Below the pieces are notes generated by a model. That model was not told where the DNA came from. It did not search any database and saw nothing but the letters and a program-made list of their open reading frames with translations. The position numbers were made by a program, and so were the translations under genes. A DNA stretch of 8,686 bases, from contig SKXI01000427.1 of the NCBI GenBank assembly GCA_007128515.1, positions 1-8,686 on the forward strand, given 5' to 3'. The stretch comes from Halococcaceae archaeon (GTDB lineage: Archaea > Halobacteriota > Halobacteria > Halobacteriales > Halalkalicoccaceae). Positions 1 through 5,881 of the stretch are shown here, in pieces; position 1 is the first letter of the stretch; every line of letters starts with the position of its first letter.

Positions 1-848
1 CTGTCGACCCAGCGATCCCGCGCGTCGTAGACGTGGTCCGGGTCCAGCTCCTCCTGTGGGGTCTCGGGCTCGCCCCACTGGAAGTAGTTCACGCCGTACG
101 GACAGGCGACCTGGCAGTACCGACAGCCGATACAGACGTCGTAGTCCGTGAGCACGAGGCCGTCCTCGCTTCTGGTGTGTCTGGCCGTCGTCGGACAGAC
201 CTTCTCGCATGGGGCGTTCGAGCACATCTGGCACGTGCGTACGAGGAAGTTCTCGCCCGCCTGGCCCTCGTCCTCGTACGTGAAGACGTACATCCAGTTC
301 TCGCCCGGGCCGGTGTCGTTCTCCTGGTGACAGCCGGTGACGCAGGCGAGGCAGCCGTCGCACTTCTCCAGGTCGATCACCATCCCCCACTGGAGGTCCG
401 CTCCGTCCTCGTCGCCGACGCTCGCTCCCGCGTCGTCGGCCCCACCCGCGGCGCCGTCGGCGCTCGCCCAGACCCCGAGCGACGCGGCGCCGGCGACCGC
501 TCCGGATTTCTTCAACACCTCGCGGCGGTCGAGCTCCGCGTCACCGTCGGCGAGGCGTTCGATCGAGGAGACGAACGAGTCGAGCGGACCCTCCCCGTCG
601 ACCCCGGTCGCCTCCGCCGTCGGCCGGTCGTCGGTCCCGAACTCCTCGACGACCGCCCCGTGGTGTCGCTCGTGGAACTCGGCCTCGGTCAGCTCACCTG
701 CGACGAGCCGCTGGGCGTCCCGGGCGAGCTCGAGCCCGAGTTCGGTGTCGTACTCCGTCTCCTCCAAGAGCGCCCGCATCCGCGGCTCCCACTCCGGGTC
801 GCCCGGAAGCGGTAGCGGGCTCTCGCCTGGTTCGTCGTCATGATTCAT
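1..848 (-). CDS. Multi-[4Fe-4S] ferredoxin-like electron-transfer subunit (NrfC/DmsB/PsrB type), C-terminus off window
   Basis: Partial gene: 282 codons are visible and the reading frame runs off the left edge. Residues 1-105 form an acidic, cysteine-free N-terminal domain. Residues 107-130 look like an internal twin-arginine signal (D-R-R-E-V-L-K-K followed by an Ala/Gly-rich hydrophobic stretch). Three cysteine groups follow: C163-x2-C-x2-C-x3-C173, C206-x2-C-x4-C-x3-C218 and C239-x2-C-x2-C-x3-C249. This spacing is that of the iron-sulfur subunits of DMSO/polysulfide/nitrite reductase-type complexes, which wire a molybdopterin subunit to an NrfD-like quinone-binding membrane subunit. The family normally has a fourth cluster motif, which would lie beyond the edge. 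ATG at 848 is chosen because the N-terminal domain reads in this frame from there. The physiological substrate cannot be told from this fragment, and its catalytic partners are not in the window. The family assignment is secure; the specific complex is unknown. Confidence 0.88.
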   Translation of the reverse strand, partial: MNHDDEPGESPLPLPGDPEWEPRMRALLEETEYDTELGLELARDAQRLVAGELTEAEFHERHHGAVVEEFGTDDRPTAEATGVDGEGPLDSFVSSIERLADGDAELDRREVLKKSGAVAGAASLGVWASADGAAGGADDAGASVGDEDGADLQWGMVIDLEKCDGCLACVTGCHQENDTGPGENWMYVFTYEDEGQAGENFLVRTCQMCSNAPCEKVCPTTARHTRSEDGLVLTDYDVCIGCRYCQVACPYGVNYFQWGEPETPQEELDPDHVYDARDRWVD

Positions 849-1010
849 CGGTCGATGAGTCACACCCTACGTTCGACTCGGGACCGCCCGGGAATGAACC
901 GCGGAGCCGGTTACCACCGCGTGGGAACGGGGGCGAACATGTTCGATCGGTTTCTCAGCCGCTGGGAACCGGACGAGGTGGCTTGAAGACGGGAACCCGA
1001 CGTTCGGGTG

Positions 1011-1514
1011 ATGGCAGATCGACAGACCCGACGATTCGGACGGCGTACGTTCACGATAACGCTCGGAAGCGCGCTCGCGGTCGGCCTCGCCGGCTGCGCG
1101 GACGACAACGACGGTCCGGAGCCGGACGACGACGGGGAGGAACCGGCGGACGACGCGGACGACGACGCCGACGTTGACGGGTACGAGATCGACGGCGGCA
1201 CGGAGATCGTCCTCGACGGCTACTCGACGCACTGGGAGGGCGTCGAGCCGGGCGAGATCGACGGCGAGGAGAACCCGACGCTCGTCCTCGAGGCGGGCGA
1301 GGAGTACACGATCGAGTGGGTGAACGCCGACGACGTCCTCCACGACCTCCGGATCTGGGACGACGACGACGAGGTCGTCGACGACCTGATCAGCGACGAG
1401 GTCGACGAGGAAGGCGAGAGCGCGACGCTCGAGTTCACCGCGAGCGAGGAGATGACGACCTACGTCTGCAGCTACCACCAGGCACAGCAGGTCGGCGACC
1501 TCGTCGTGGAGTGA
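1011..1514 (+). CDS. Tat-exported lipoprotein cupredoxin (halocyanin-like blue copper protein)
   Basis: A 167-residue protein. The N-terminus carries a haloarchaeal Tat lipoprotein signal: R11-R12-T-F-T, a hydrophobic core, then the lipobox L-A-G-C29. An Asp/Glu/Pro-rich linker (about 30-56) follows, then one cupredoxin domain (about 60-167). Type-1 copper ligands are visible: H111 in V-L-H-D-L, and C153 and H156 in Y-V-C-S-Y-H. The axial position where halocyanins usually have Met (C+7) is Q160. The acidic loop at 117-136 is typical of salt-adapted surfaces. By family it is a one-electron carrier on the outer membrane face; next to a ba3 oxidase operon it is a candidate donor to CuA, as halocyanin is proposed to be in Natronomonas. 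A GTG at 1008 directly precedes the ATG and is an alternative start; ATG at 1011 is preferred. The gene is transcribed toward the oxidase operon and away from the iron-sulfur gene. I saw no convincing TATA box upstream. Confidence 0.9.
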   Translation: MADRQTRRFGRRTFTITLGSALAVGLAGCADDNDGPEPDDDGEEPADDADDDADVDGYEIDGGTEIVLDGYSTHWEGVEPGEIDGEENPTLVLEAGEEYTIEWVNADDVLHDLRIWDDDDEVVDDLISDEVDEEGESATLEFTASEEMTTYVCSYHQAQQVGDLVVE

Positions 1515-1516
1515 CG

Positions 1517-1557
1517 GAGCCGAGTACCGGGGCTCGGTTCGGCCGGGGTTCCGGCCG
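1517..1557 (+). terminator. Tandem stem-loops just after the cupredoxin stop codon (putative terminator or 3' UTR structure)
   Basis: Two hairpins start 2 nt after the TGA. The first pairs GAGCCGAG (1517-1524) with CTCGGTTC (1533-1540), 8 bp including one G-U, with an 8-nt loop. The second pairs CGGCCGG (1540-1546) with CCGGCCG (1551-1557), 7 perfect bp with a GGTT loop; the two share base 1540. No U-tract follows, so classical archaeal T-rich termination is not evident. The structure may instead stabilise the 3' end. Confidence 0.45.
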
Positions 1558-1732
1558 CCCGCCCGCCGGTCGACTCACGAAGGGCCGTCCAGCCACGTGA
1601 CGCGCCGCGATGGCGACGCCTCGTGCGACCCGATCGGTAGTATCGATCCACCGTTCCGTTTCGAGCCACCTCTCCCCATCGATCCACGTCGCCCCGAGGA
1701 TCGGGTAGCTCGGTCCGATCTGTCGGCTTCGG
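1558..1732. other. Convergent intergenic spacer with inverted and direct repeats
   Basis: This stretch lies between the stop codons of the plus-strand cupredoxin and the minus-strand thioredoxin gene. I see no credible coding region. It holds an inverted repeat GATCG/CGATC (1632-1636 and 1644-1648), the 10-mer ATCGATCCAC repeated at 1642-1651 and 1678-1687, and the GATCGG/CCGATC hairpin described separately. The T-containing composition is slightly richer than the flanking genes, which fits a non-coding spacer. Confidence 0.5.
1699..1720 (-). terminator. Stem-loop downstream of the oxidase operon (putative 3' end structure)
   Basis: GATCGG (1699-1704) pairs with CCGATC (1715-1720) across a 10-nt loop, beginning 12 nt beyond the thioredoxin stop on the minus strand. 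It could mark the 3' end of the cba transcript. No T-tract follows, and short GC-rich inverted repeats occur by chance in such genomes, so this is a weak call. Confidence 0.3.
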
Positions 1733-2287
1733 CTAGGGATCGGCGTCGTCCTCGAGGACTTGGCGGACGTTCTCGACGAACTCCGCCGCGGTCTTCCGGC
1801 CCGAGTCCTCCCACGCGACGCGACCGTCCGCGTCGAAGAGGACGGCCGTCGGGGTCGTCGTCCCGTAGTGGACGAGGAGGTCGGCGGTCGGGTCGCGGGC
1901 GAGGGACCACCGGCCGTCGTGGTCGGCCCACCACCCGGCCAGCGCCTCGTCGTCGGCCACCCGCTCGCTCTCGGTGGTGACCGAGACGACCGTCACCCTG
2001 TCGCCGACCCGATCGTGGGCCTCCCCGAGGGCTGGCATCTGATCGCGACAGGCCGCGCAGTTCGTCGCGAACAGGTCGACGAGCGTCGGCCGCCCCGTCT
2101 CGGGAACGACGAGGGTCCCCTCGTCGCTTCCGGGTGCGTCGACGGTGACGAGCGCGACCGGGTCGTGTCCCGGGTCACGTCGTCCCTCGTCGCCGGAGCC
2201 GGCGGTACGACCCCAGTGGGCGACGGAACCGGCCCCCGCGAGCACGCCCAGGCCGGCGACCCACCCGAGAACCTCCCGTCGTCGCAT
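1733..2287 (-). CDS. TlpA/ResA-type membrane-anchored or Tat-exported thioredoxin-like protein
   Basis: A 184-residue protein. R2-R3-R4-E-V-L-G starts a Tat-type signal or anchor (hydrophobic to about residue 23). The thioredoxin fold follows with the active site C77-A-A-C80 in the context F-A-T-N-C, typical of the TlpA/ResA branch, and the cis-proline P146 in T-T-P-T. Family members act outside the cytoplasm as thiol reductants or copper-site assembly factors; TlpA-like proteins are known to reduce SCO and CuA cysteines in bacteria. It is the last gene of the oxidase operon: its ATG lies 1 nt after the stop of the SCO gene, so translational coupling is likely. This context supports a role in keeping the SCO or CuA cysteines reduced during CbaB metallation. 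It has no lipobox cysteine. A general disulfide reductase role, for example in cytochrome maturation, cannot be excluded. Confidence 0.87.
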   Translation of the reverse strand: MRRREVLGWVAGLGVLAGAGSVAHWGRTAGSGDEGRRDPGHDPVALVTVDAPGSDEGTLVVPETGRPTLVDLFATNCAACRDQMPALGEAHDRVGDRVTVVSVTTESERVADDEALAGWWADHDGRWSLARDPTADLLVHYGTTTPTAVLFDADGRVAWEDSGRKTAAEFVENVRQVLEDDADP

Positions 2288-2288
2288 C

Positions 2289-3026
2289 CTACCTCACCAC
2301 CCGTCTGACGTCCTCGATGATCGCCGCGGGCCGCGTCTCCTCGCGCCCGTCGACCACGTTCGGGTACGACCGTTCGACGATTCCCCGATCGTTGACCACG
2401 AAGAGCATGTAGTAGTGAAGCGGGTGTCCGCCCCCGTGGTCGTGGTCGCCGTCGTCGCTCCCGCGGTGGCCCCCGCCACCCTCGCGAACGTCTCCCCCGT
2501 CGTCGGACGCCACCGGGACGCCGAACCGACGGTTCATGAGCGAACGCGCGTGGTCGTTGCTCTCCGGACGAAGGAAGTGGAACCCTCCGGCGTCGAGGTC
2601 GACCTCGAACCGTTCGGCGTACTCCCCGAGCGCCTCGGCGTCGTCGGTCTCGGGATCGAACGTCATCGCCAGCAGCGCGAGGTCGTCGCCGTACCCTCGC
2701 TCGAGGGCGTCGGCCTGTATCAGCTGGAGGAGCCGGACGAGCGTCCCGCACGCGTCGACACAGGAGGTGTAGACGAACGTCATACAGAACGCTCGTTCGC
2801 CCTTCAGCCCCGACAGCGAGAGCTCGTCGCCGTCGATGGGGTCCGGAAGCGAGAACGCCGGGAACTCCTCGCCGTGTGTCGGGTGAATCGGGTCGCCGCG
2901 TGGCGCCTCGGGCGGCGAAAGCGCCGTCCGGCCGTCCTCGCCGATCGTGGGGACCGCGTCGAGACAGCCCGCGAGCGTTCCCAGACCGGCCGAGCCCAGC
3001 ACGCGGAGGTACGAGCGTCTGTTCAT
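2289..3026 (-). CDS. SCO1/SenC-family copper chaperone lipoprotein
   Basis: A 245-residue protein. The N-terminus has a Tat motif (R3-R4-S-Y-L) and a lipobox L-A-G-C21, so it should be an exported lipid-anchored protein. The SCO domain (about 50-245) has the copper-binding C89-V-D-A-C93 in F-V-Y-T-S-C and the third ligand H204 followed by a beta-strand ending in N-D-R-G, matching the family's DHS position. SCO proteins insert copper into, or reduce, the CuA site of oxidase subunit II. A His/Asp/Gly-rich insertion (about 179-203, with H187, H195, H197 and H201) sits directly before H204. ATG at 3026 is one nt after the cbaC stop and begins the Tat signal. The reading frame stays open upstream through cbaA in another frame, but that extension is a GC artefact. 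An extra cysteine, C81, sits before the CxxxC. Confidence 0.93.
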   Translation of the reverse strand: MNRRSYLRVLGSAGLGTLAGCLDAVPTIGEDGRTALSPPEAPRGDPIHPTHGEEFPAFSLPDPIDGDELSLSGLKGERAFCMTFVYTSCVDACGTLVRLLQLIQADALERGYGDDLALLAMTFDPETDDAEALGEYAERFEVDLDAGGFHFLRPESNDHARSLMNRRFGVPVASDDGGDVREGGGGHRGSDDGDHDHGGGHPLHYYMLFVVNDRGIVERSYPNVVDGREETRPAAIIEDVRRVVR

Positions 3027-3027
3027 A

Positions 3028-3237
3028 TCACCCACCGTTCGGCTCGCTCGGCGCCTCGGTTCCGGACCCCGGGGCCACCGCCCAGAGGACGACGGCCGTG
3101 AGGACGAGGAGGCCGATGAGGACCGTTTGCAGCGGCGAGACGTGGACGCCCGCGAACGCCAGCACGGTGCGCGCCTGGACGAGGGCCGGAACCGCGAACG
3201 CGAGGACGACGAGCAGCCCGGCCGGGGAGATTCGCAT
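3028..3237 (-). CDS. cbaC: Small two-helix ba3 oxidase subunit (CbaC-like)
   Basis: A 69-residue hydrophobic protein with two predicted membrane helices (about 5-22 and 36-54) and a short polar tail rich in Gly, Ser, Glu and Pro. There is no metal-binding motif. It begins 4 nt after the cbaA stop and ends 1 nt before the SCO gene. The name rests on position: in the Natronomonas ba3 operon the order is cbaD-cbaB-cbaA-cbaC, and cbaC encodes a small subunit directly after subunit I. I cannot confirm homology from sequence alone because such short subunits are weakly conserved. Confidence 0.7.
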   Translation of the reverse strand: MRISPAGLLVVLAFAVPALVQARTVLAFAGVHVSPLQTVLIGLLVLTAVVLWAVAPGSGTEAPSEPNGG

Positions 3238-3241
3238 CGAG

Positions 3242-5044
3242 CTACCACCACCCCGACACGGCCGCTGGCAGGTGGTCGCCGAGGAACGCTACCGACGCCG
3301 AGACGGTGGGCTCCAGGCAACCGACGAAGACCGGGAACGGGCTCCCGCCGGGGCCGAAGAGACCGCCCCGATCGACGATCGCAGCGAGCGGGAGCGCGTA
3401 CGCGAGTACCACCAGCACCACGGCGATCCCGACCCACAGCTTCAGGTTGTCCAGCACCAGCGGCGCGTCCTCGGGACCGGAGAGCGTCTCGGCGTACTCG
3501 TTGGCCGGCAGGTCGTCCACGCGGTCGCCGAGCCCGGTCATGACGACGACGACGAGGAACAGGACCAACGAGACGAAGAGGATCGTTCCCCCCAGGACGA
3601 TCTGGGCGTCGAGTTCGGCCATCGTCCCGAGGGTGGGCTCGATCTCGAAGCCCCGGTACTGTGGCTCGGCGGTCCGCCGCGGGACGCTGTCCAGTCCGCC
3701 GCGGTGCATCGCGTTCGACATGAGCACCATGCCGACGAACCAGAGGACGACCTGCGCGAGCGCGACCGACCGGTTCCACAGCCGCTTGCCCGAGACCTGG
3801 GGGAGGAACCAGTAGGTGACGGCCATGAACGTGAGCGCGACCGCGGTGCCGACGGTGAGGTGGAAGTGACCGACGATCCAGAACGTGTTGTGCACGAGGT
3901 AGTTGATGTTCATGCCGGCGTTGACCATTCCGGAGAAGCCGGCGGCCGCGAACATAACCCCCGCCAGCGCCATCCCGGTGAAGACGGGATCGCGCCACGG
4001 CAACGCACGCAGCCAGCCGAAGGTGCCCGTCCCGCCACGCTGACGGGCGCCGTGTTCCATGCTGGCGACGACGGTGAACGCCGTCAGCAGGCTCGGCAAC
4101 AGCAGGAACATCGTGTTCGTCATCGCGATGAACTTGAATCCCTCTGCGATCCCCGGGTCGAGGTACTGGTGGTGGATGCCGGTCGGGGTCGAGAGGACGA
4201 GGAACAGCACGAACACGACCCGTGCGAGCGGGTCGCTGAACAGCTTCCCGCCGGAGACCTTCGGGAGCATGAGATACCACATCATGTAGACCGGCATCAG
4301 CCAGAAGTAGACGACCGGGTGGCCGAAGTACCAGAACATCGTCCGCGTGAGCAGCGGGTTCACCTGCTCCCAGATTCCGAGCGACCAGGGGAGCAGGAAC
4401 ACCACCACCGCCAGTGCGACGCCGAGGCTCGAGAGGTACCAGAAACCGAGGGTAGTGAGCACCATGAACGTCGGTAGCGGGATTCGCTCGTCGGGGTTCT
4501 CGCGACGCCAGGCCAGATACGATCGGATCCAGTCGAGCCCAGCGAGCCACGTCCCGACGACGAACAGCGCCAGTCCCAGGTAGAACAGCGGGTGGGCCTG
4601 CAGGGGCGCGTAGAAGGTGAAGAGGACGCTCGCGCTCATCTCGACCGCGTCGGTGAGGCCGCCGAGGATCGGGATCGCCGCCAGCGCCGTCCCGCCGGCC
4701 ATCAGGCCGTACCAGGCCCAGGTGAACCGGAGGTCCTCGAGCCCCCGGTCGAGGCTCGTCGTAATCGCCCACGTGAAGATCCCGACGAGGAAGAAGATGG
4801 TGAACGTCAGCGCGAGCAGGACGCCGTGTAGCGTGAGGACCGCGTAGTAGTCCGTCGAGTCGATGACCCGCAGCACGTCGGCGCGGTGGAGCACCTGGAC
4901 GAGCCCCATCAGGCCGCCGATCCCCAGCGCGACGAACGAGCTCCAGAAGGCCGTCCGGACGAGCCGCGCCTCCCCGGGGAACTGGTCGATGTACGTCCGG
5001 CCCTCGGAGGCGACCCCCGTCGCCGATCCCGTCTCGGCGCTCAC
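3242..5044 (-). CDS. cbaA: Cytochrome ba3-type terminal oxidase subunit I
   Basis: A 600-residue polytopic membrane protein that reduces O2 to water at a haem-copper centre and pumps protons. Visible ligands, matched to the Thermus ba3 enzyme: H73 in T-L-H-G and H395 for low-spin haem b, H393 in G-H-F-H for the high-spin haem, and H242, H291 and H292 for CuB. Y246 in H-P-V-V-Y is the residue that cross-links to the CuB histidine. The helix pattern and motifs (TGIHHQ, VHNTFWIVGHFH) are those of B-type oxidases rather than A-type aa3. It is somewhat longer than the 562-residue Thermus protein because of extra hydrophobic C-terminal segments (about 480-505 and 535-556). The start is a GTG: an in-frame TGA lies just upstream (5053-5051) and a strong Shine-Dalgarno sequence is correctly spaced. 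A 94-nt gap separates it from cbaB, whereas the other genes of the operon nearly touch. Confidence 0.97.
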   Translation of the reverse strand: MSAETGSATGVASEGRTYIDQFPGEARLVRTAFWSSFVALGIGGLMGLVQVLHRADVLRVIDSTDYYAVLTLHGVLLALTFTIFFLVGIFTWAITTSLDRGLEDLRFTWAWYGLMAGGTALAAIPILGGLTDAVEMSASVLFTFYAPLQAHPLFYLGLALFVVGTWLAGLDWIRSYLAWRRENPDERIPLPTFMVLTTLGFWYLSSLGVALAVVVFLLPWSLGIWEQVNPLLTRTMFWYFGHPVVYFWLMPVYMMWYLMLPKVSGGKLFSDPLARVVFVLFLVLSTPTGIHHQYLDPGIAEGFKFIAMTNTMFLLLPSLLTAFTVVASMEHGARQRGGTGTFGWLRALPWRDPVFTGMALAGVMFAAAGFSGMVNAGMNINYLVHNTFWIVGHFHLTVGTAVALTFMAVTYWFLPQVSGKRLWNRSVALAQVVLWFVGMVLMSNAMHRGGLDSVPRRTAEPQYRGFEIEPTLGTMAELDAQIVLGGTILFVSLVLFLVVVVMTGLGDRVDDLPANEYAETLSGPEDAPLVLDNLKLWVGIAVVLVVLAYALPLAAIVDRGGLFGPGGSPFPVFVGCLEPTVSASVAFLGDHLPAAVSGWW

Positions 5045-5050
5045 CCGTCG

Positions 5051-5059
5051 TCACCTCCC
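5051..5059 (-). promoter_or_regulatory. Strong Shine-Dalgarno site for cbaA
   Basis: On the mRNA strand GGGAGGTGA ends 6 nt before the GTG at 5044. This is a near-full match to the haloarchaeal anti-SD at the 16S 3' end. It fixes GTG as the start and shows that cbaA is translated independently of cbaB, unlike the coupled genes in the rest of the operon. Confidence 0.8.
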
Positions 5060-5082
5060 GTCGTCCGTCGGTACCCCGCCGC

Positions 5083-5095
5083 CGGAGGTCCTCCG
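5083..5095 (-). repeat. SD-like/anti-SD-like inverted repeat in the cbaB-cbaA gap
   Basis: Read on the mRNA strand, CGGAGG-A-CCTCCG forms a compact inverted repeat (5 bp with a 3-nt loop if folded). Its CCUCC half is complementary to the true cbaA SD about 25 nt downstream. The surrounding gap is also rich in short CCGTCGT-type repeats (for example near 5045, 5056 and 5102). The symmetry is seen directly; any regulatory role is inference. Confidence 0.4.
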
Positions 5096-5138
5096 CTCGT
5101 CGCCCGTCGTTCCCTCGCCGTTCGTCGTCTCCCGCCCG

Positions 5139-5642
5139 TCATTCGTCGTCCTCCAGTTCGAACTCGTCTTCGGGCTGGACCACGAGCAGTCCCTCCATGT
5201 CGTGGTGGCCGGGGCCGCAGTACTCGTTGCAGACGATACCGTACTCGCCGGGCTCGTCGACCTCGACGGTCATCGTCGCGACCTCGCCCGGGATCACCAT
5301 CACGTTCGCGTTCGTGCCGACGACGCTGAAGCTGTGGATGACGTCGCCGCTGGTGATGTAGAACGTCACGGTGCTGTCCTCGGGCACCTCGATCGGATCG
5401 GGCTGGAAGACGAACGTCCGCGCGACCGCGTAGACCTCGTACTCGTCATCGCCGACCTGCTCGACGCGCGGGTCGCCGAAGCGGTCGTCCTCGCCCAGCG
5501 TATCCGGATCGATGGTCTCCTCGGAGTCGTCGACCATCGCGACGCCGGCCCCGATCGCCCCGTAGGTGACCGACGCGATGAAGAAGACGATCAGCACCAT
5601 CGCGGCACCGAGCCAGACCTTCTCGTAGGTGTGAACGTTCAT
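5139..5642 (-). CDS. cbaB: Cytochrome ba3 oxidase subunit II (CuA protein)
   Basis: A 167-residue protein with a single N-terminal membrane anchor (about 10-36) and an external cupredoxin-fold CuA domain. The complete binuclear CuA set is present: H103 in D-V-I-H-S-F, then C138-N-E-Y-C142-G-P-G-H146-H-D-M149, with E140 as the backbone-carbonyl residue. One anchor instead of two is a ba3 (B-type) trait. Y6-E7-K8 aligns with the Y-E-K of Thermus ba3 subunit II, where this Glu (E15) is the entrance of the K proton pathway, so that feature appears conserved. The domain receives electrons from the external carrier, probably a halocyanin. ATG at 5642 overlaps the cbaD stop (ATGA). A longer in-frame extension to a GTG at 5705 would read through cbaD and lacks any membrane-anchor logic, so it is rejected. 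The C-terminus is very acidic. Confidence 0.96.
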   Translation of the reverse strand: MNVHTYEKVWLGAAMVLIVFFIASVTYGAIGAGVAMVDDSEETIDPDTLGEDDRFGDPRVEQVGDDEYEVYAVARTFVFQPDPIEVPEDSTVTFYITSGDVIHSFSVVGTNANVMVIPGEVATMTVEVDEPGEYGIVCNEYCGPGHHDMEGLLVVQPEDEFELEDDE

Positions 5643-5800
5643 AGGAGCGTTCCCACCACCGTCAGGTCGCCGCCGAGGAACTCGACGAAGTAGGTGAACG
5701 TCCACAGCACCACCAGGAGGAGGAAGTACAACCCGATCAGCGCGAGCGTCCCGACCGGATCGTACTCATCGTGACCGATCTCCCGCTCTATCGAACTCAT
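5639..5800 (-). CDS. cbaD: Small single-helix ba3 oxidase subunit (CbaD-like)
   Basis: A 53-residue protein, easily missed because of its size. A polar N-terminus (M-S-S-I-E-R-E-I-G-H-D-E-Y-D-P) precedes one membrane helix (about 17-42, rich in Leu, Val and Phe). Its TGA overlaps the cbaB ATG by 4 nt (ATGA), so the two are translationally coupled. ATG at 5800 lies about 28 nt from the centre of a good TATA box, which suggests that this is the first gene of a leaderless or nearly leaderless operon mRNA. Position and size match cbaD of the Natronomonas cbaDBAC operon; the Thermus enzyme also has a small single-helix subunit (IIa). No catalytic residues are expected. Confidence 0.78.
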   Translation of the reverse strand: MSSIEREIGHDEYDPVGTLALIGLYFLLLVVLWTFTYFVEFLGGDLTVVGTLL

Positions 5801-5824
5801 GTACGCTCGCGTAATCCGGAGAGC

Positions 5825-5834
5825 TATTTATATC
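5825..5834 (-). promoter_or_regulatory. TATA box of the cba operon promoter
   Basis: On the minus strand the sequence reads GATATAAATA, a strong AT-rich element in an otherwise GC-rich region. Its centre is about 28 nt upstream of the cbaD ATG, the archaeal TATA-to-start distance, so transcription should begin at or within a few nt of the start codon. Confidence 0.75.
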
Positions 5835-5845
5835 GGGAGCGGCGT

Positions 5846-5860
5846 TCCCAGGCGGTGGGA
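5846..5860. promoter_or_regulatory. Inverted repeat between the divergent promoters (possible operator)
   Basis: TCCCA-GGCGG-TGGGA is a perfect 5-bp inverted repeat with a 5-nt spacer. It sits upstream of the cba TATA box and between the two divergent transcription units, a sensible place for a regulator controlling both. Only the symmetry is observed; no regulator is known from the window. Confidence 0.35.
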
Positions 5861-5872
5861 TTCGAGCGACCG

Positions 5873-5880
5873 CTTATGAT
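5873..5880 (+). promoter_or_regulatory. Weak TATA-like element for the rightward operon
   Basis: CTTATGAT is the only AT-rich element at the right distance: its centre is about 27-28 nt upstream of the ATG at 5904, consistent with a leaderless transcript. No Shine-Dalgarno sequence precedes that ATG, which agrees with leaderless initiation. It is a poorer TATA match than the one facing left. Confidence 0.45.
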
Positions 5881-5881
5881 C

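Noticed and set aside
33..815. A 260-codon plus-strand open frame opposite the iron-sulfur gene
   Set aside because: The minus strand has three perfect [4Fe-4S] cysteine groups over the same bases; the plus frame is a shadow.
939..986. A 15-codon frame (MFDRFLSRWEPDEVA) between the iron-sulfur and cupredoxin genes
   Set aside because: It is too short, has no clear ribosome site or promoter, and may occur by chance; it could be a leader peptide but nothing supports it.
2876..4477. A 533-codon plus-strand open frame opposite cbaA
   Set aside because: Its composition is low-complexity (Arg, Glu, His, Gln) and it mirrors cbaA on the other strand, with no domain or motif.
2289..5054. A 921-codon open frame on the minus strand spanning cbaA, cbaC and the SCO gene
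   Set aside because: Only its last 245 codons are a real gene (SCO). The rest is an Arg/Pro-rich frame overlapping the convincing cbaA and cbaC frames, an effect of high GC lacking stops.
5642..5705. An N-terminal extension of cbaB to a GTG at 5705
   Set aside because: The added 21 residues are the antiphase reading of cbaD; the ATG at 5642 gives the conserved Y-E-K start and overlaps the cbaD stop.
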